A stretch of DNA of 64,000 nt from Parasedimentitalea psychrophila (GTDB taxonomy: Bacteria; Pseudomonadota; Alphaproteobacteria; Rhodobacterales; Rhodobacteraceae): NCBI RefSeq assembly GCF_030285785.1, contig NZ_CP127247.1:620001-684000 (forward strand), read 5' to 3'. Position numbers and translations under genes: made by a program. A model generated the notes under the pieces. That model was not told the origin of the DNA. It did no database searches and saw only the letters and a program-made list of their open reading frames with translations. Numbering within the stretch: the first letter of the stretch is position 1; the number at the start of each line of letters is the position of its first letter. This document shows, piece by piece, positions 19,642 through 27,557 of this stretch.

Positions 19642-20337
19642 TCAGGAATCCAACTGGCGGCTGAGAATGGTAGCAAACTCATCGGCAAATGCCTCATAGC
19701 CGCCAATGATCCGGTCACTGTCGGCGCTCAGCTTGTTATAGAAAATCACCGCAGGCACCGCCGCCAACAGCCCCATGCCGGTGGCCATCAGCGCCTCGGC
19801 AATGCCCGGAGCCACCACCGCAAGGTTGGAACTCTGCTGCTCGGCAATTTCGATGAAGGAGGTCATGATGCCCCAAACGGTGCCGAACAGCCCCACAAAG
19901 GGCGCTGTCGATCCGACCGTCGCCAGCACTGGCAAGCCCTTTTGCAGCACCTCGGCCTCTTTGGCGATCGCCACATCCATCGACCGGTCAATCCGCGCCT
20001 GCGCACCGGCAATCAAGCCGCCATCACTGCGATGACTGCGCCGCCACTCGGTCATACCGGATGCAAAGATCCTCTGCGCCGCACCCTCGGGCTGCGGGCC
20101 AATCTGTTCAAACAATCCATCCAGCGGCTCACCCGACCAGAACGCCTCATCAAACTCATCCGCAGCACCGCGCGCCAGTCGAAACGAGATATGTTTCTGA
20201 ATAATGATCGCCCAAGACCAGATCGAGGCCACCACAAGCATCATCATCACCAATTTCACGGTGAGTGTCGCCCGTGCGAAAAGCCCCCACATGGAGAAAT
20301 CAATCTCCTGCGCCAACGCCAGAGTTTCTGCTTCCAT
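19642..20337 (-). CDS. tolQ: Tol-Pal proton channel protein TolQ
   Basis: This 231-residue protein is of the TolQ/ExbB/MotA family, with three membrane helices (about residues 15-38, 130-152 and 165-190). The conserved PFVGLFGTVWGIMTSF and TGMGLLAAVPAVIFYN segments line the proton path. The ATG at 20337 (MEAETLALAQ) is preferred to a longer reading from 20388 because it gives the usual family length and follows GAGCAGG. It is the first gene of the tolQRAB-pal-cpoB run; ybgC lies just upstream. Confidence 0.94.
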   Translation of the reverse strand: MEAETLALAQEIDFSMWGLFARATLTVKLVMMMLVVASIWSWAIIIQKHISFRLARGAADEFDEAFWSGEPLDGLFEQIGPQPEGAAQRIFASGMTEWRRSHRSDGGLIAGAQARIDRSMDVAIAKEAEVLQKGLPVLATVGSTAPFVGLFGTVWGIMTSFIEIAEQQSSNLAVVAPGIAEALMATGMGLLAAVPAVIFYNKLSADSDRIIGGYEAFADEFATILSRQLDS

Positions 20338-20442
20338 TAGCCTGCTCGCTATATTTGTGGCCAGTTTTCTGACCTTATCGGGCGGCAATTTAACCTAGAT
20401 CAGCGGAAAAATCCAATCAAACAGCCATAAGCGGTCAAAATC

Positions 20443-20823
20443 TTACGACAATGCGCGGATCTCTGCCGGAAGCCTTTGAGGCCGTCCCTCGGTGCTGACG
20501 CAGGCAACGGTAACTTTGGCCCGGAAAATCTCCGTGCCGTCGCGCATCACCCGCTGCCCCATGATCAGCCGCGCCGGACTCACCTTCAGCACTTCGGTTT
20601 CCACCTGCAGCTCATCGTCGAACCGCGCCGGAACCCGGTAATCCGCCTCCAGCCGCTGCACCACCCAGATCAACCCATCCAGTCGCATAGCGTTCTGGTC
20701 ATTGCCCAGCCTGCGCACCCAATCGCTGCGCGCACGCTCGATAAACCGAAGATAGTTAGCGTAATAGACCACGCCCCCCATGTCAGTGTCTTCATAATAT
20801 ACCCGGATCGGAAACCTATGCAT
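20443..20823 (-). CDS. ybgC: tol-pal associated acyl-CoA thioesterase YbgC
   Basis: This 126-residue hotdog-fold thioesterase is of the 4-hydroxybenzoyl-CoA thioesterase type. The active-site aspartate lies in YYEDTDMGGVVYYANYLRF, the family signature. It usually opens the tol-pal cluster and is thought to act in phospholipid metabolism. The ATG at 20823 is preferred to a TTG two codons upstream, as the family starts at MHRFPIRVYYEDTD. The gap to tolQ is about 105 bp, so tolQ may also have its own promoter. Confidence 0.92.
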   Translation of the reverse strand: MHRFPIRVYYEDTDMGGVVYYANYLRFIERARSDWVRRLGNDQNAMRLDGLIWVVQRLEADYRVPARFDDELQVETEVLKVSPARLIMGQRVMRDGTEIFRAKVTVACVSTEGRPQRLPAEIRALS

Positions 20824-20863
20824 CCGCAACCTCGCTCAATTGCCCTAAAGATTTGCCCACAGA

Positions 20864-20907
20864 AAAATTCTTCGAAGAATTTTGTCCAGAAAATTCGAAT
20901 TTTCTGG
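20864..20907. repeat. twin perfect palindromes
   Basis: A 20-bp perfect palindrome, AAAATTCTTCGAAGAATTTT (20864-20883), is followed after two bases by a 22-bp perfect palindrome (20886-20907) with arms CCAGAAAATTC / GAATTTTCTGG. They lie 10 bp past the stop of the minus-strand gene at 20918-21550 and 40 bp upstream of ybgC. On the minus strand the last arm ends in a T run, so the pair may end transcription. A protein binding site is the alternative. Confidence 0.7.
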
Positions 20908-20917
20908 CGACATCACG

Positions 20918-21550
20918 CTACGGCGCCTCACCCTGCAACCGGGCAAACATCCGCAGGGCATGCGATTTGTCATCCGCCGAGACCGGCATCATCCGGTCAT
21001 AGGCGGCGGCAATCACCCCGGCGATCTCAGGCCGCAGGATGGCGGTACCGCTGTCCGGCAGCACCGCCAGCGGTGACACCTCGGCAAAGGCGCCATCGCC
21101 CCACATCAAAATAACCTGCACCGACTGAGACAGCGCCAGCGTCTCCGCCGGGATATCCGCCATCTCACCACTCATCCGCAAAAACACAAAGGCCGCCTGA
21201 ATGGCCGCCTGATCATCAAAGCGGAACGCCCGGTACTGACTGGCATCCGCCGCCTTCAGCCGCGCCACCAATGGCTCCAGATCCGGGATCAACCGCCCCA
21301 GATCGGGCACCGCCGACAACTCATCCCAATCGCGAAAGAAGAAGAACATCAGGTTGGCCCCCAGTTCAGGATCCATCCCGTCCATCTCAGCCCCGGCCAG
21401 CGTCGCCACTGCCTCGATCGCGCCTTTGACCACCGTCAGCGTCTCGTCCTCGACCCCAAATACCACCGGAACAATCGGCCGCCCCCAGCGCGCAAAAGCA
21501 TAAGAGCCATCGTTACGGGTGAAAAGCTGTTCGATCTGGTCCGGAGTCAT
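20918..21550 (-). CDS. conserved hypothetical protein (210 aa)
   Basis: This 210-residue soluble protein has no recognised domain. It is acidic, rich in Ala, Asp and Met, and has no signal peptide or membrane helix. Notable runs are GANLMFFFFRDWDELSAVPDLG and the helical RMSGEMADIPAETLALSQSV. Codon usage matches the neighbours, and the reading frame is long and in the strand direction of the flanking genes. It lies between ruvB and ybgC. Nothing in the sequence gives a function. Confidence 0.65.
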   Translation of the reverse strand: MTPDQIEQLFTRNDGSYAFARWGRPIVPVVFGVEDETLTVVKGAIEAVATLAGAEMDGMDPELGANLMFFFFRDWDELSAVPDLGRLIPDLEPLVARLKAADASQYRAFRFDDQAAIQAAFVFLRMSGEMADIPAETLALSQSVQVILMWGDGAFAEVSPLAVLPDSGTAILRPEIAGVIAAAYDRMMPVSADDKSHALRMFARLQGEAP

Positions 21551-21660
21551 CTCGGCGTCCTCATTCTAGGCTCCACGATCTATGCCGCGCCCCCCGGTCA
21601 CAAACAAGACCCCGTGCTTTCATCTTTTATCAAATGCTCCCGCCGGAGGCTTCTGAAATT

Positions 21661-22680
21661 TCAGGAAAACAAATCATCCGCAGTTCTGGGCGCTTCCAAC
21701 CCCAAATGGCTCCAGGCCTTTTGCGCCAGCATCCGCCCACGAGGGGTCCTTTGAATGAGCCCCTGTTGCAGCAGAAAAGGCTCGATCACATCCTCCAGGG
21801 AATCGCGGCTTTCCGACAGCGCCGCCGACAGGGTTTCAATCCCCACCGGGCCGCCGCCATAATTCTCGGCAATCAGCTGCAGGTACCGCCGATCCGCCCC
21901 ATCCAGCCCCAGATGATCCACCCCCAGCCGGGTCAGCGAACTATCGGCCAATTCGCGGGAAATTGTGCCGTCGCCCTCGACCACCGCAAAATCCACCACC
22001 CGGCGCAACAGCCGCCCGGCAATCCTTGGGGTGCCGCGGCCCCGGCGGGCAATCTCGCGGGCACCGTCCTCATCCGCGGGTGCCCCCAACCGGCGGGCAT
22101 TGCGGCTGACGATTTCATGCAGCTCATCCACAGTGTAGAACTGCAACCGGGTTGGAATGCCAAAGCGGTCGCGCAGCGGCGTGGTCAACAGCCCCATACG
22201 GGTGGTCGCCCCCACCAGCGTGAAAGGTTGCAACTCAATCCGCACGGTGCGCGCCGCTGGCCCCTCGCCGATCACCAGATCCAGCTCAAAATCCTCCATC
22301 GCCGGATAGAGGATCTCTTCGACCACCGGGTTCAGCCGGTGGATTTCGTCGATGAACAGCACATCACGCGCCTCAAGATTGGTCAGGATTGCCGCCAGAT
22401 CGCCGGCCTTGGCCAGCACCGGACCAGAGGTCATGCGGAAATTCACCCCCAATTCGCGGGCGATGATCTGCGCTAGGGTGGTTTTGCCCAAGCCCGGAGG
22501 CCCGTGGAACAGCGTGTGATCCATCGCCTCGCCGCGCTGGCGCGCCGACTGGATGAACACCCGCAGATTGGCACGGGCCTCGGCCTGACCGATAAACTCG
22601 GACAAGCCCTGCGGCCGCAGCGCGCGGTCATTGTCTTCGGGCTGCTGTTCTGGTCGCAGCGCCGGATCTGCATCAATCAT
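21661..22680 (-). CDS. ruvB: Holliday junction branch migration helicase RuvB
   Basis: This 339-residue AAA+ motor forms hexamers that, with RuvA, drive branch migration at Holliday junctions. Walker [12 protein letters not shown], Walker B FIDEIHRL and the sensor TTRMGLLT are visible, and a winged-helix C-terminal domain ends the protein. The length is standard. It follows ruvA after about 40 bp in the order ruvC-ruvA-ruvB. Confidence 0.97.
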   Translation of the reverse strand: MIDADPALRPEQQPEDNDRALRPQGLSEFIGQAEARANLRVFIQSARQRGEAMDHTLFHGPPGLGKTTLAQIIARELGVNFRMTSGPVLAKAGDLAAILTNLEARDVLFIDEIHRLNPVVEEILYPAMEDFELDLVIGEGPAARTVRIELQPFTLVGATTRMGLLTTPLRDRFGIPTRLQFYTVDELHEIVSRNARRLGAPADEDGAREIARRGRGTPRIAGRLLRRVVDFAVVEGDGTISRELADSSLTRLGVDHLGLDGADRRYLQLIAENYGGGPVGIETLSAALSESRDSLEDVIEPFLLQQGLIQRTPRGRMLAQKAWSHLGLEAPRTADDLFS

Positions 22681-22721
22681 TTACGTCTCTCCCGCCGTCT
22701 GGGCGTCCGATACCCAGGTAC

Positions 22722-23402
22722 TCACGTCTTTGGCGCCAGCAGCTTAAGGGCGGCGCGGATCAGCGTTGCCTCATCTGCCCCCTGCTCCGCCCCCGCCGCC
22801 TCGGCTACTGCAGAGGCCGCATCACTGGGGCTGTAGCCCAGGTTCGACAAGGCCGACAGGGCACTGGCTTGCGCAATTGCGCTTGTATTGGGTTTCGACG
22901 CCTTTTTCGACTTTGGCCTCGGCGCCGCCTCCACGGTTTCCACCACCTCCAGATCCGGCCCCTCCAGCGCCTCGGTGATGGTGCCGCCCATCGCCATCAC
23001 CCCTGGCGCCTTGTCCTTAAGGTCCAGAACAATGCGCTGCGCGATCTTGGGGCCAACTCCCTTGGCCGCCTTGACACTGGCCCAGTCCCCCAGGGCAATG
23101 GCGCGGCCCACCGCATCCGGACCCAGAGTGCCCAGGATCGCCAGCGATGCCTTGGCGCCAACCCCCTGCACCGAGGTCAGCAGGTGATGCCATTCCTTTT
23201 CAACCAGGGAGGTAAAGCCGAACAATTGCAGCAGGTCTTCGCGCACCAGCATCGAGGTATAGAGTGATACCGCCTCGCCGACGCCGGGCAGCGCCATCAT
23301 GGTGCGGCTTGAACAATAGACAATATAGCCAACGCCGCGCACATCAATCAGCACATGATCCTCGGCGCGGTAATCCAGCCGCCCGGTCAGCTTGCCAATC
23401 AT
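22722..23402 (-). CDS. ruvA: Holliday junction DNA-binding protein RuvA
   Basis: This 226-residue junction-binding partner of RuvB starts [20 protein letters not shown], the usual OB-fold N-terminus. It has helix-hairpin-helix motifs around [17 protein letters not shown] and [19 protein letters not shown], and a C-terminal UBA-like domain that contacts RuvB. Its ATG overlaps the ruvC stop by 4 bp. It is slightly longer than the roughly 200-residue standard because of a Pro/Lys-rich linker near residues 150-175. Confidence 0.96.
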   Translation of the reverse strand: MIGKLTGRLDYRAEDHVLIDVRGVGYIVYCSSRTMMALPGVGEAVSLYTSMLVREDLLQLFGFTSLVEKEWHHLLTSVQGVGAKASLAILGTLGPDAVGRAIALGDWASVKAAKGVGPKIAQRIVLDLKDKAPGVMAMGGTITEALEGPDLEVVETVEAAPRPKSKKASKPNTSAIAQASALSALSNLGYSPSDAASAVAEAAGAEQGADEATLIRAALKLLAPKT

Positions 23403-23896
23403 GCCCGCACCTCGCGCAGGACCCTATCAGCAGTGCCGCGATAAAACGCGTGACAGATGGCAATCGCCAGCGCATCCGCCGCATCGGCGTTTTCCGGGTT
23501 ACAGCCGGGCAATTGCAACTTGACCATATGCATCACCTGTTTCTTGTCCGCGTGACCAACCCCAACAACCGTTTTCTTCACCCGGTTCGGAGCATATTCG
23601 CCCACCGGCAAGCCAGCCTTGGCCAGGGTCAACAAGGCCACACCGCGCGCCTGACCCAGCTTGAGGGTGCCGGCGCCATCCTTATTCACAAAGGTCTGCT
23701 CAATCGCTGCCTGATCCGGGACAAATTGCGCGATCACCTCGGTGACCTGATTGTGCAGCGACAGCAGCCGCTCGCCCAGATCATCACCATCGGACTGGCA
23801 AACCCCATTGGCAACATGGCTCAGCTTAGAGCCATGTGATTCGATGACGCCCCAGCCAAGGTTCCGCAACCCCGGATCAATTCCTAAAATCCGCAT
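23399..23896 (-). CDS. ruvC: Holliday junction resolvase RuvC
   Basis: This 165-residue endonuclease cuts Holliday junctions. The first catalytic Asp is Asp7 in [17 protein letters not shown], and the [20 protein letters not shown] and [12 protein letters not shown] segments carry the remaining acidic residues. It is the first gene of ruvCAB, and its stop overlaps the ruvA ATG. Confidence 0.97.
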   Translation of the reverse strand: MRILGIDPGLRNLGWGVIESHGSKLSHVANGVCQSDGDDLGERLLSLHNQVTEVIAQFVPDQAAIEQTFVNKDGAGTLKLGQARGVALLTLAKAGLPVGEYAPNRVKKTVVGVGHADKKQVMHMVKLQLPGCNPENADAADALAIAICHAFYRGTADRVLREVRA

Positions 23897-24229
23897 GTTT
23901 TGCCCGGCCCCTGCCCATCGATTGTCATTTCTTTCTGTCGATTAGCACAAACCGCGAACATGTCCAAACCCTTTCCAGTGCCGCCACAGCGCCACAACAG
24001 TGCTAAACTGGCGGCAATGTGGATCAAAAACGACCCTCATCAAGGGGGAAACCGACATTTTAAGACAGCCTGTCGCAGGACATCCATAGGCCTTGTTTAT
24101 ATGAGCAGAAGCTATGCAATTTACGCATAGGACAGTTGCATTTTCTCCCCTTGCTCAACACAGATCCCAACCCTAAATGCCCCCCAACTGAACAGATGAC
24201 TTTCGACACCTCCAATCAAAGGAAAAGAT
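23897..24229. other. 333-bp divergent intergenic region before the DUF1127 gene
   Basis: This stretch separates divergent ruvC and the DUF1127 gene. It holds no convincing open frame. It should contain promoters for both, but no strong -35/-10 pair stands out. The last 100 bases before the DUF1127 gene are C-rich and could be a long 5' leader. Confidence 0.4.
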
Positions 24230-24448
24230 ATGGCTGCTTTTGACACCACCCGCACCACCTATGGCGCAACTGGCCTGATCGGCCGTATTGGCACGATTAT
24301 CGCCGCAACCACGGCAAGCATTGCGCAGTGGAACGTCGCCCGCGTGACCCGCAACGCCCTGTCGGTTCTGACCGACCGCGAGTTGGCTGATATTGGATTG
24401 TGTCGTGGTGACATCGAGACCCTCGCCGCCGGGAAATCCCTGTACTGA
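24230..24448 (+). CDS. DUF1127 small protein (72 aa)
   Basis: This 72-residue Arg-containing protein ends with the DUF1127 pattern (ARVTRNALSVLTDRELADIGLCRGDIETLA). Members in Rhodobacteraceae and Rhizobiales are often stress-linked and some bind RNA; this is family knowledge and not visible here. AGGA lies upstream of the ATG. A strong intrinsic terminator follows, so it forms a one-gene transcript. The N-terminal half (TGLIGRIGTIIAATTASIA) is hydrophobic and could form an amphipathic helix. Confidence 0.85.
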   Translation: MAAFDTTRTTYGATGLIGRIGTIIAATTASIAQWNVARVTRNALSVLTDRELADIGLCRGDIETLAAGKSLY

Positions 24449-24486
24449 CAGCTTTCTGTTTCGGCTCCTCCCTCGGGGCAGAAAAC

Positions 24487-24522
24487 AAAAACGCCGCAAG
24501 CCCCAGGGCTGCGGCGTTTTAT
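24487..24522 (+). terminator. intrinsic terminator of the DUF1127 gene
   Basis: A long stem AAAACGCCGC(A)AGCCC / GGGCTGCGGCGTTTT with one bulged base and a two-base gap ends in a T run. It begins about 40 bp after the stop codon. Confidence 0.88.
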
Positions 24523-24657
24523 GTTTCAAAGACAGCTTAGCCGCTGTCTATATGATCGGTGCTGCTCTCAAACCCCAAAGCAGTCGATGCGCCAGGCAGC
24601 CGATTTTCTGAAGCCCGCTATGCGCAAAGCACCGGGTCATTGGGAAAACGGCAGCCT

Positions 24658-25005
24658 TTAGCGCAAAATCGGTCCGATCTGCGCGGCTGCCATTTGCGAC
24701 AGCGGATCAGCGGTCATGATCAGCGCGCCACCCTGCTCCAGCAGCGATCCCGCCTGCAGTTTTGCCAGCCGCTCCTGATAGCCATCCAGCCCAATCGAGG
24801 CGATCAGAAAGCCTTTGAACAGAAGGAACGCGGCGAGGAACAGGAAAATGGATCGGGCGGAAATTCGCGACGCGATTTTCTTCTTTGGTGCGACAACAAT
24901 CAACCCATCCGACCGTATCCGGGCCGAATATCCATAGCTCATGGCCTCGTGCTTGTTCTCAAGACGACGCACCCGCGACAAAAATTTATGATGATCTTCA
25001 CTCAT
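24658..25005 (-). CDS. single-pass membrane protein, function unknown
   Basis: This 115-residue predicted membrane protein has a soluble, charged N-terminus (MSEDHHKFLSRVRRLENKHE) and a basic stretch APKKKIASRISAR. One membrane helix follows (about residues 53-72, IFLFLAAFLLFKGFLIASIG), then a C-terminal domain that should be periplasmic. AGGATC precedes the ATG at 25005; a frame extension to 25065 has no support. No family is recognised. It is downstream of prmA on the same strand. Confidence 0.6.
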   Translation of the reverse strand: MSEDHHKFLSRVRRLENKHEAMSYGYSARIRSDGLIVVAPKKKIASRISARSIFLFLAAFLLFKGFLIASIGLDGYQERLAKLQAGSLLEQGGALIMTADPLSQMAAAQIGPILR

Positions 25006-25107
25006 TACAGATCCTGAACTGGCCCCCACCAGTGGATAAGGCAGCATGCGTCTTAAATGAGGCAATTATGTGGCAGCTACTTAAAATGCGTTTCAAACCG
25101 ACTGCAT

Positions 25108-25980
25108 TCAGATCTTTCGCTGCAACAACAAGGTGCTCCAGTCACCAACCTCATCCCGCCGCACCTGATTGATGCCATTCTGCTCATAGACCTCTGCCAC
25201 AGAATCGGCTTGTTCGTTGAGAATGCCCGACAGAATCGCATAGCCTCCGGGGCGCAGATACGCGGCCATCTCAGGTGCCAGCGCCACCAGCGGGCCTTTC
25301 AGGATATTGGCAAAGATCAGATCATAAGGCGCTGCGGCCAGCAGATCGGCATGATCAAAACCAGCCGCCTCAACACAACCGACCCGCCCAGCCATGCCAT
25401 TGGCACTCAGGTTGACCTCGGCCACATCCACCGCCACCTGATCAATGTCGCTGGCCAAGATGGTGCCCTGCCAGACCCGTGCTGCCGCCATCGCCAAAAC
25501 GGCAGTGCCACAGCCGATATCGGCAACTTTATCAGCCTCGAACCCCTCGCTGATCAGGTGGTCCAGCATGCGCAGACAGCCCAAAGTGGTGCCGTGGTGG
25601 CCGGTGCCAAAGGCCATTGCCGCCTCGATCAGCAGCGGGATTTTATCATCCGGCAGCTTGTCGGCGTCATGGCTGCCATAGACAAAGAACCGTCCCGCCT
25701 CAACCGGCGCCAGCTCGCGTCGTACATGCGCCACCCAATCGGTATCGGGCAGTTCGGACACCGCAAACGGCCTGGCATCATGCAGGGTCGCCAACAGCGC
25801 CAGCCCGGCCTGGTCCGGCGCCTCGGTGAAATAGCCCCCCACTTCCCACAACCCGGATGCGTCTTCGAGATCAAGAATGCCAACACCGATGGGCTCCGGC
25901 AGTAGATGCTCCATTGCCTCGCCCAGCGCCTCGGCGGCGGCTTTTCCGGATAGGGTGGTGAGGGCGGTAAAGGTGGGCAT
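25108..25980 (-). CDS. prmA: ribosomal protein L11 methyltransferase PrmA
   Basis: This 290-residue SAM-dependent methyltransferase trimethylates ribosomal protein L11. The SAM-binding motif VADIGCGTAVLAMAAARV, the post-motif ASDIDQVAVDVAEVN and the catalytic-site segment DLIFANILKGPL are present. The ATG at 25980 is chosen because AGGAG lies 7 bases upstream; another ATG at 26004 lacks this. It is slightly shorter than enteric PrmA but normal for Rhodobacteraceae. Confidence 0.9.
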   Translation of the reverse strand: MPTFTALTTLSGKAAAEALGEAMEHLLPEPIGVGILDLEDASGLWEVGGYFTEAPDQAGLALLATLHDARPFAVSELPDTDWVAHVRRELAPVEAGRFFVYGSHDADKLPDDKIPLLIEAAMAFGTGHHGTTLGCLRMLDHLISEGFEADKVADIGCGTAVLAMAAARVWQGTILASDIDQVAVDVAEVNLSANGMAGRVGCVEAAGFDHADLLAAAPYDLIFANILKGPLVALAPEMAAYLRPGGYAILSGILNEQADSVAEVYEQNGINQVRRDEVGDWSTLLLQRKI

Positions 25981-26067
25981 CACGATCTCCTGAAACTGAT
26001 CCATTGCGCCTAGGCTGACTGGGCCGGGAGGTCAAGCAAACAGGAGATGTAACCGCTCAGCAGTACC

Positions 26068-27303
26068 TTACTCGGCCGGCGCGGCCATCCGGTATTTGCT
26101 CAGCACCGTCTCATTGCCCGGTTCAGGATGGCGCGGCACCAACAGCGACAAGCCCAGCGAGGTCAGCGCCATGCAGGATGCCAGTCCAAACACCGCCGCC
26201 GGCGAGACCATCCACAACAAGCCCAGCAACACCGGCAGGAACACCGCCGCGATATGGTTGATGGTAAAGGCCACCGCCGCGGTCGGCGCGATATCCGCCG
26301 GGTCGGCGATTTTCTGGAAATAGGTCTTCAGCGCCAGCGCCAGCCCAAACAGGATATTATCGATCACATAGAGCACCGAGGCAAACAGCACCCCCCAGCC
26401 AAACCAGTAAATGCCGCCATAGGCCATGAACACCAGGGTCAGCCCGACATACTCCCAGATCAGCGTGCGGCGTTCGCCAAAATACCCGACGGCCTTGCCC
26501 AGGAACGGTGCGACCAGCATCTTTACGACCAGATTGATCAGATAGAGCCCGGTCAACTCATGCACGTCAAAGCCGAACCTCTCGACCATCATGAAGCCGG
26601 CAAAGACCATAAAGATCTGCCGCCGCGCGCCGGCCATGAACTGCAGCGCGTAATACAGCCAATAGCGCTTGCGCAGCACCATGGTCTTGTTCTGCGGCGT
26701 CGGCGATTCAAACTGCGGATAGGCAAACAGCGCAAACAGCGCCAGCCCAGCGGTGGTAAACCCGGCCATCATGAACACGATGTTATAGCTGAGATTCAAC
26801 GTCTCCCACATCAGCACAATCAGCACAAACACCACCAGCGTCACTGCCGATCCCATGCCCAGAAGCCAGCCCAACATCTGTGGCGCCTTGTCCTTGGGCA
26901 GCCATTGCAGTTGCAGCGACTGATTCACTGTCTCGTAATAGTGAAAGCCAAGCGAGCTGAGAAAGGTCAACGTCAGGATACCGGTCAGACTGGGGAACCA
27001 GGCGGTAAAGGCGGTCGCCACCCCCAGAAGCGCCAGCGACACCATGCCCAGTACCTGCTCGCGCACAAACAGAATGATGGCGATCACCCCGATGGCAAAA
27101 AAGCCCGGAATTTCGCGCACGGTATGCAGCAAGCCGATATCTGACCCTTCAAATCCGGCGACCTCAATCACAAAATTATTCAGCAGCGCATACCAGGTGA
27201 AAAACGCAATGGGCATCGCCGCCGACATCACGAACAACAGGGTTATCGGGCGGCGCCAGAACGGCAGATGCGCCGCGTCGGTAAGATTGAATGGTTTGAA
27301 CAT
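26068..27303 (-). CDS. MFS transporter
   Basis: This 411-residue polytopic protein has about twelve hydrophobic segments arranged as two six-helix halves, as in the major facilitator superfamily. The usual loop 2-3 motif is weak (REIPGFFAIGV), so the subfamily and substrate are unknown. It begins with MFKPFNLTDAAHLPFWRRP and ends in a short soluble tail. It lies alone on the minus strand between prmA and priA. Confidence 0.78.
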   Translation of the reverse strand: MFKPFNLTDAAHLPFWRRPITLLFVMSAAMPIAFFTWYALLNNFVIEVAGFEGSDIGLLHTVREIPGFFAIGVIAIILFVREQVLGMVSLALLGVATAFTAWFPSLTGILTLTFLSSLGFHYYETVNQSLQLQWLPKDKAPQMLGWLLGMGSAVTLVVFVLIVLMWETLNLSYNIVFMMAGFTTAGLALFALFAYPQFESPTPQNKTMVLRKRYWLYYALQFMAGARRQIFMVFAGFMMVERFGFDVHELTGLYLINLVVKMLVAPFLGKAVGYFGERRTLIWEYVGLTLVFMAYGGIYWFGWGVLFASVLYVIDNILFGLALALKTYFQKIADPADIAPTAAVAFTINHIAAVFLPVLLGLLWMVSPAAVFGLASCMALTSLGLSLLVPRHPEPGNETVLSKYRMAAPAE

Positions 27304-27504
27304 TCTTCGCTCTTACGCCTCAATTGCGGCCTGCGGTAGAGGCAATAGGCAAGTGCACATAGAGGTCTGCATCCCTGCAGACCTCGTTCCAGTCGAGACC
27401 CGCACAGCCGCAACGCCCCTGATGAGATGTCGAGCTGCGTGGCCAGAGGGGCGCCATGAGTATTTCCGGCAAAAAGAAACATCGGGGGAGTGCCATCACT
27501 TGAG

Positions 27505-27532
27505 TTTCTTTTTGCTAAAATACTCAGAATCC
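27505..27532 (-). repeat. 3'-UTR element, copy 3 (28 bp)
   Basis: On the minus strand this reads GGATTCTGAGTATTTTAGCA followed by AAAAGAAA, lying 26 bp downstream of the priA stop. It is the most divergent of the three copies (see 8080-8107 and 11916-11943). Confidence 0.6.
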
Positions 27533-27557
27533 GCGCGCCGCAACAGGCACCGCGTCC

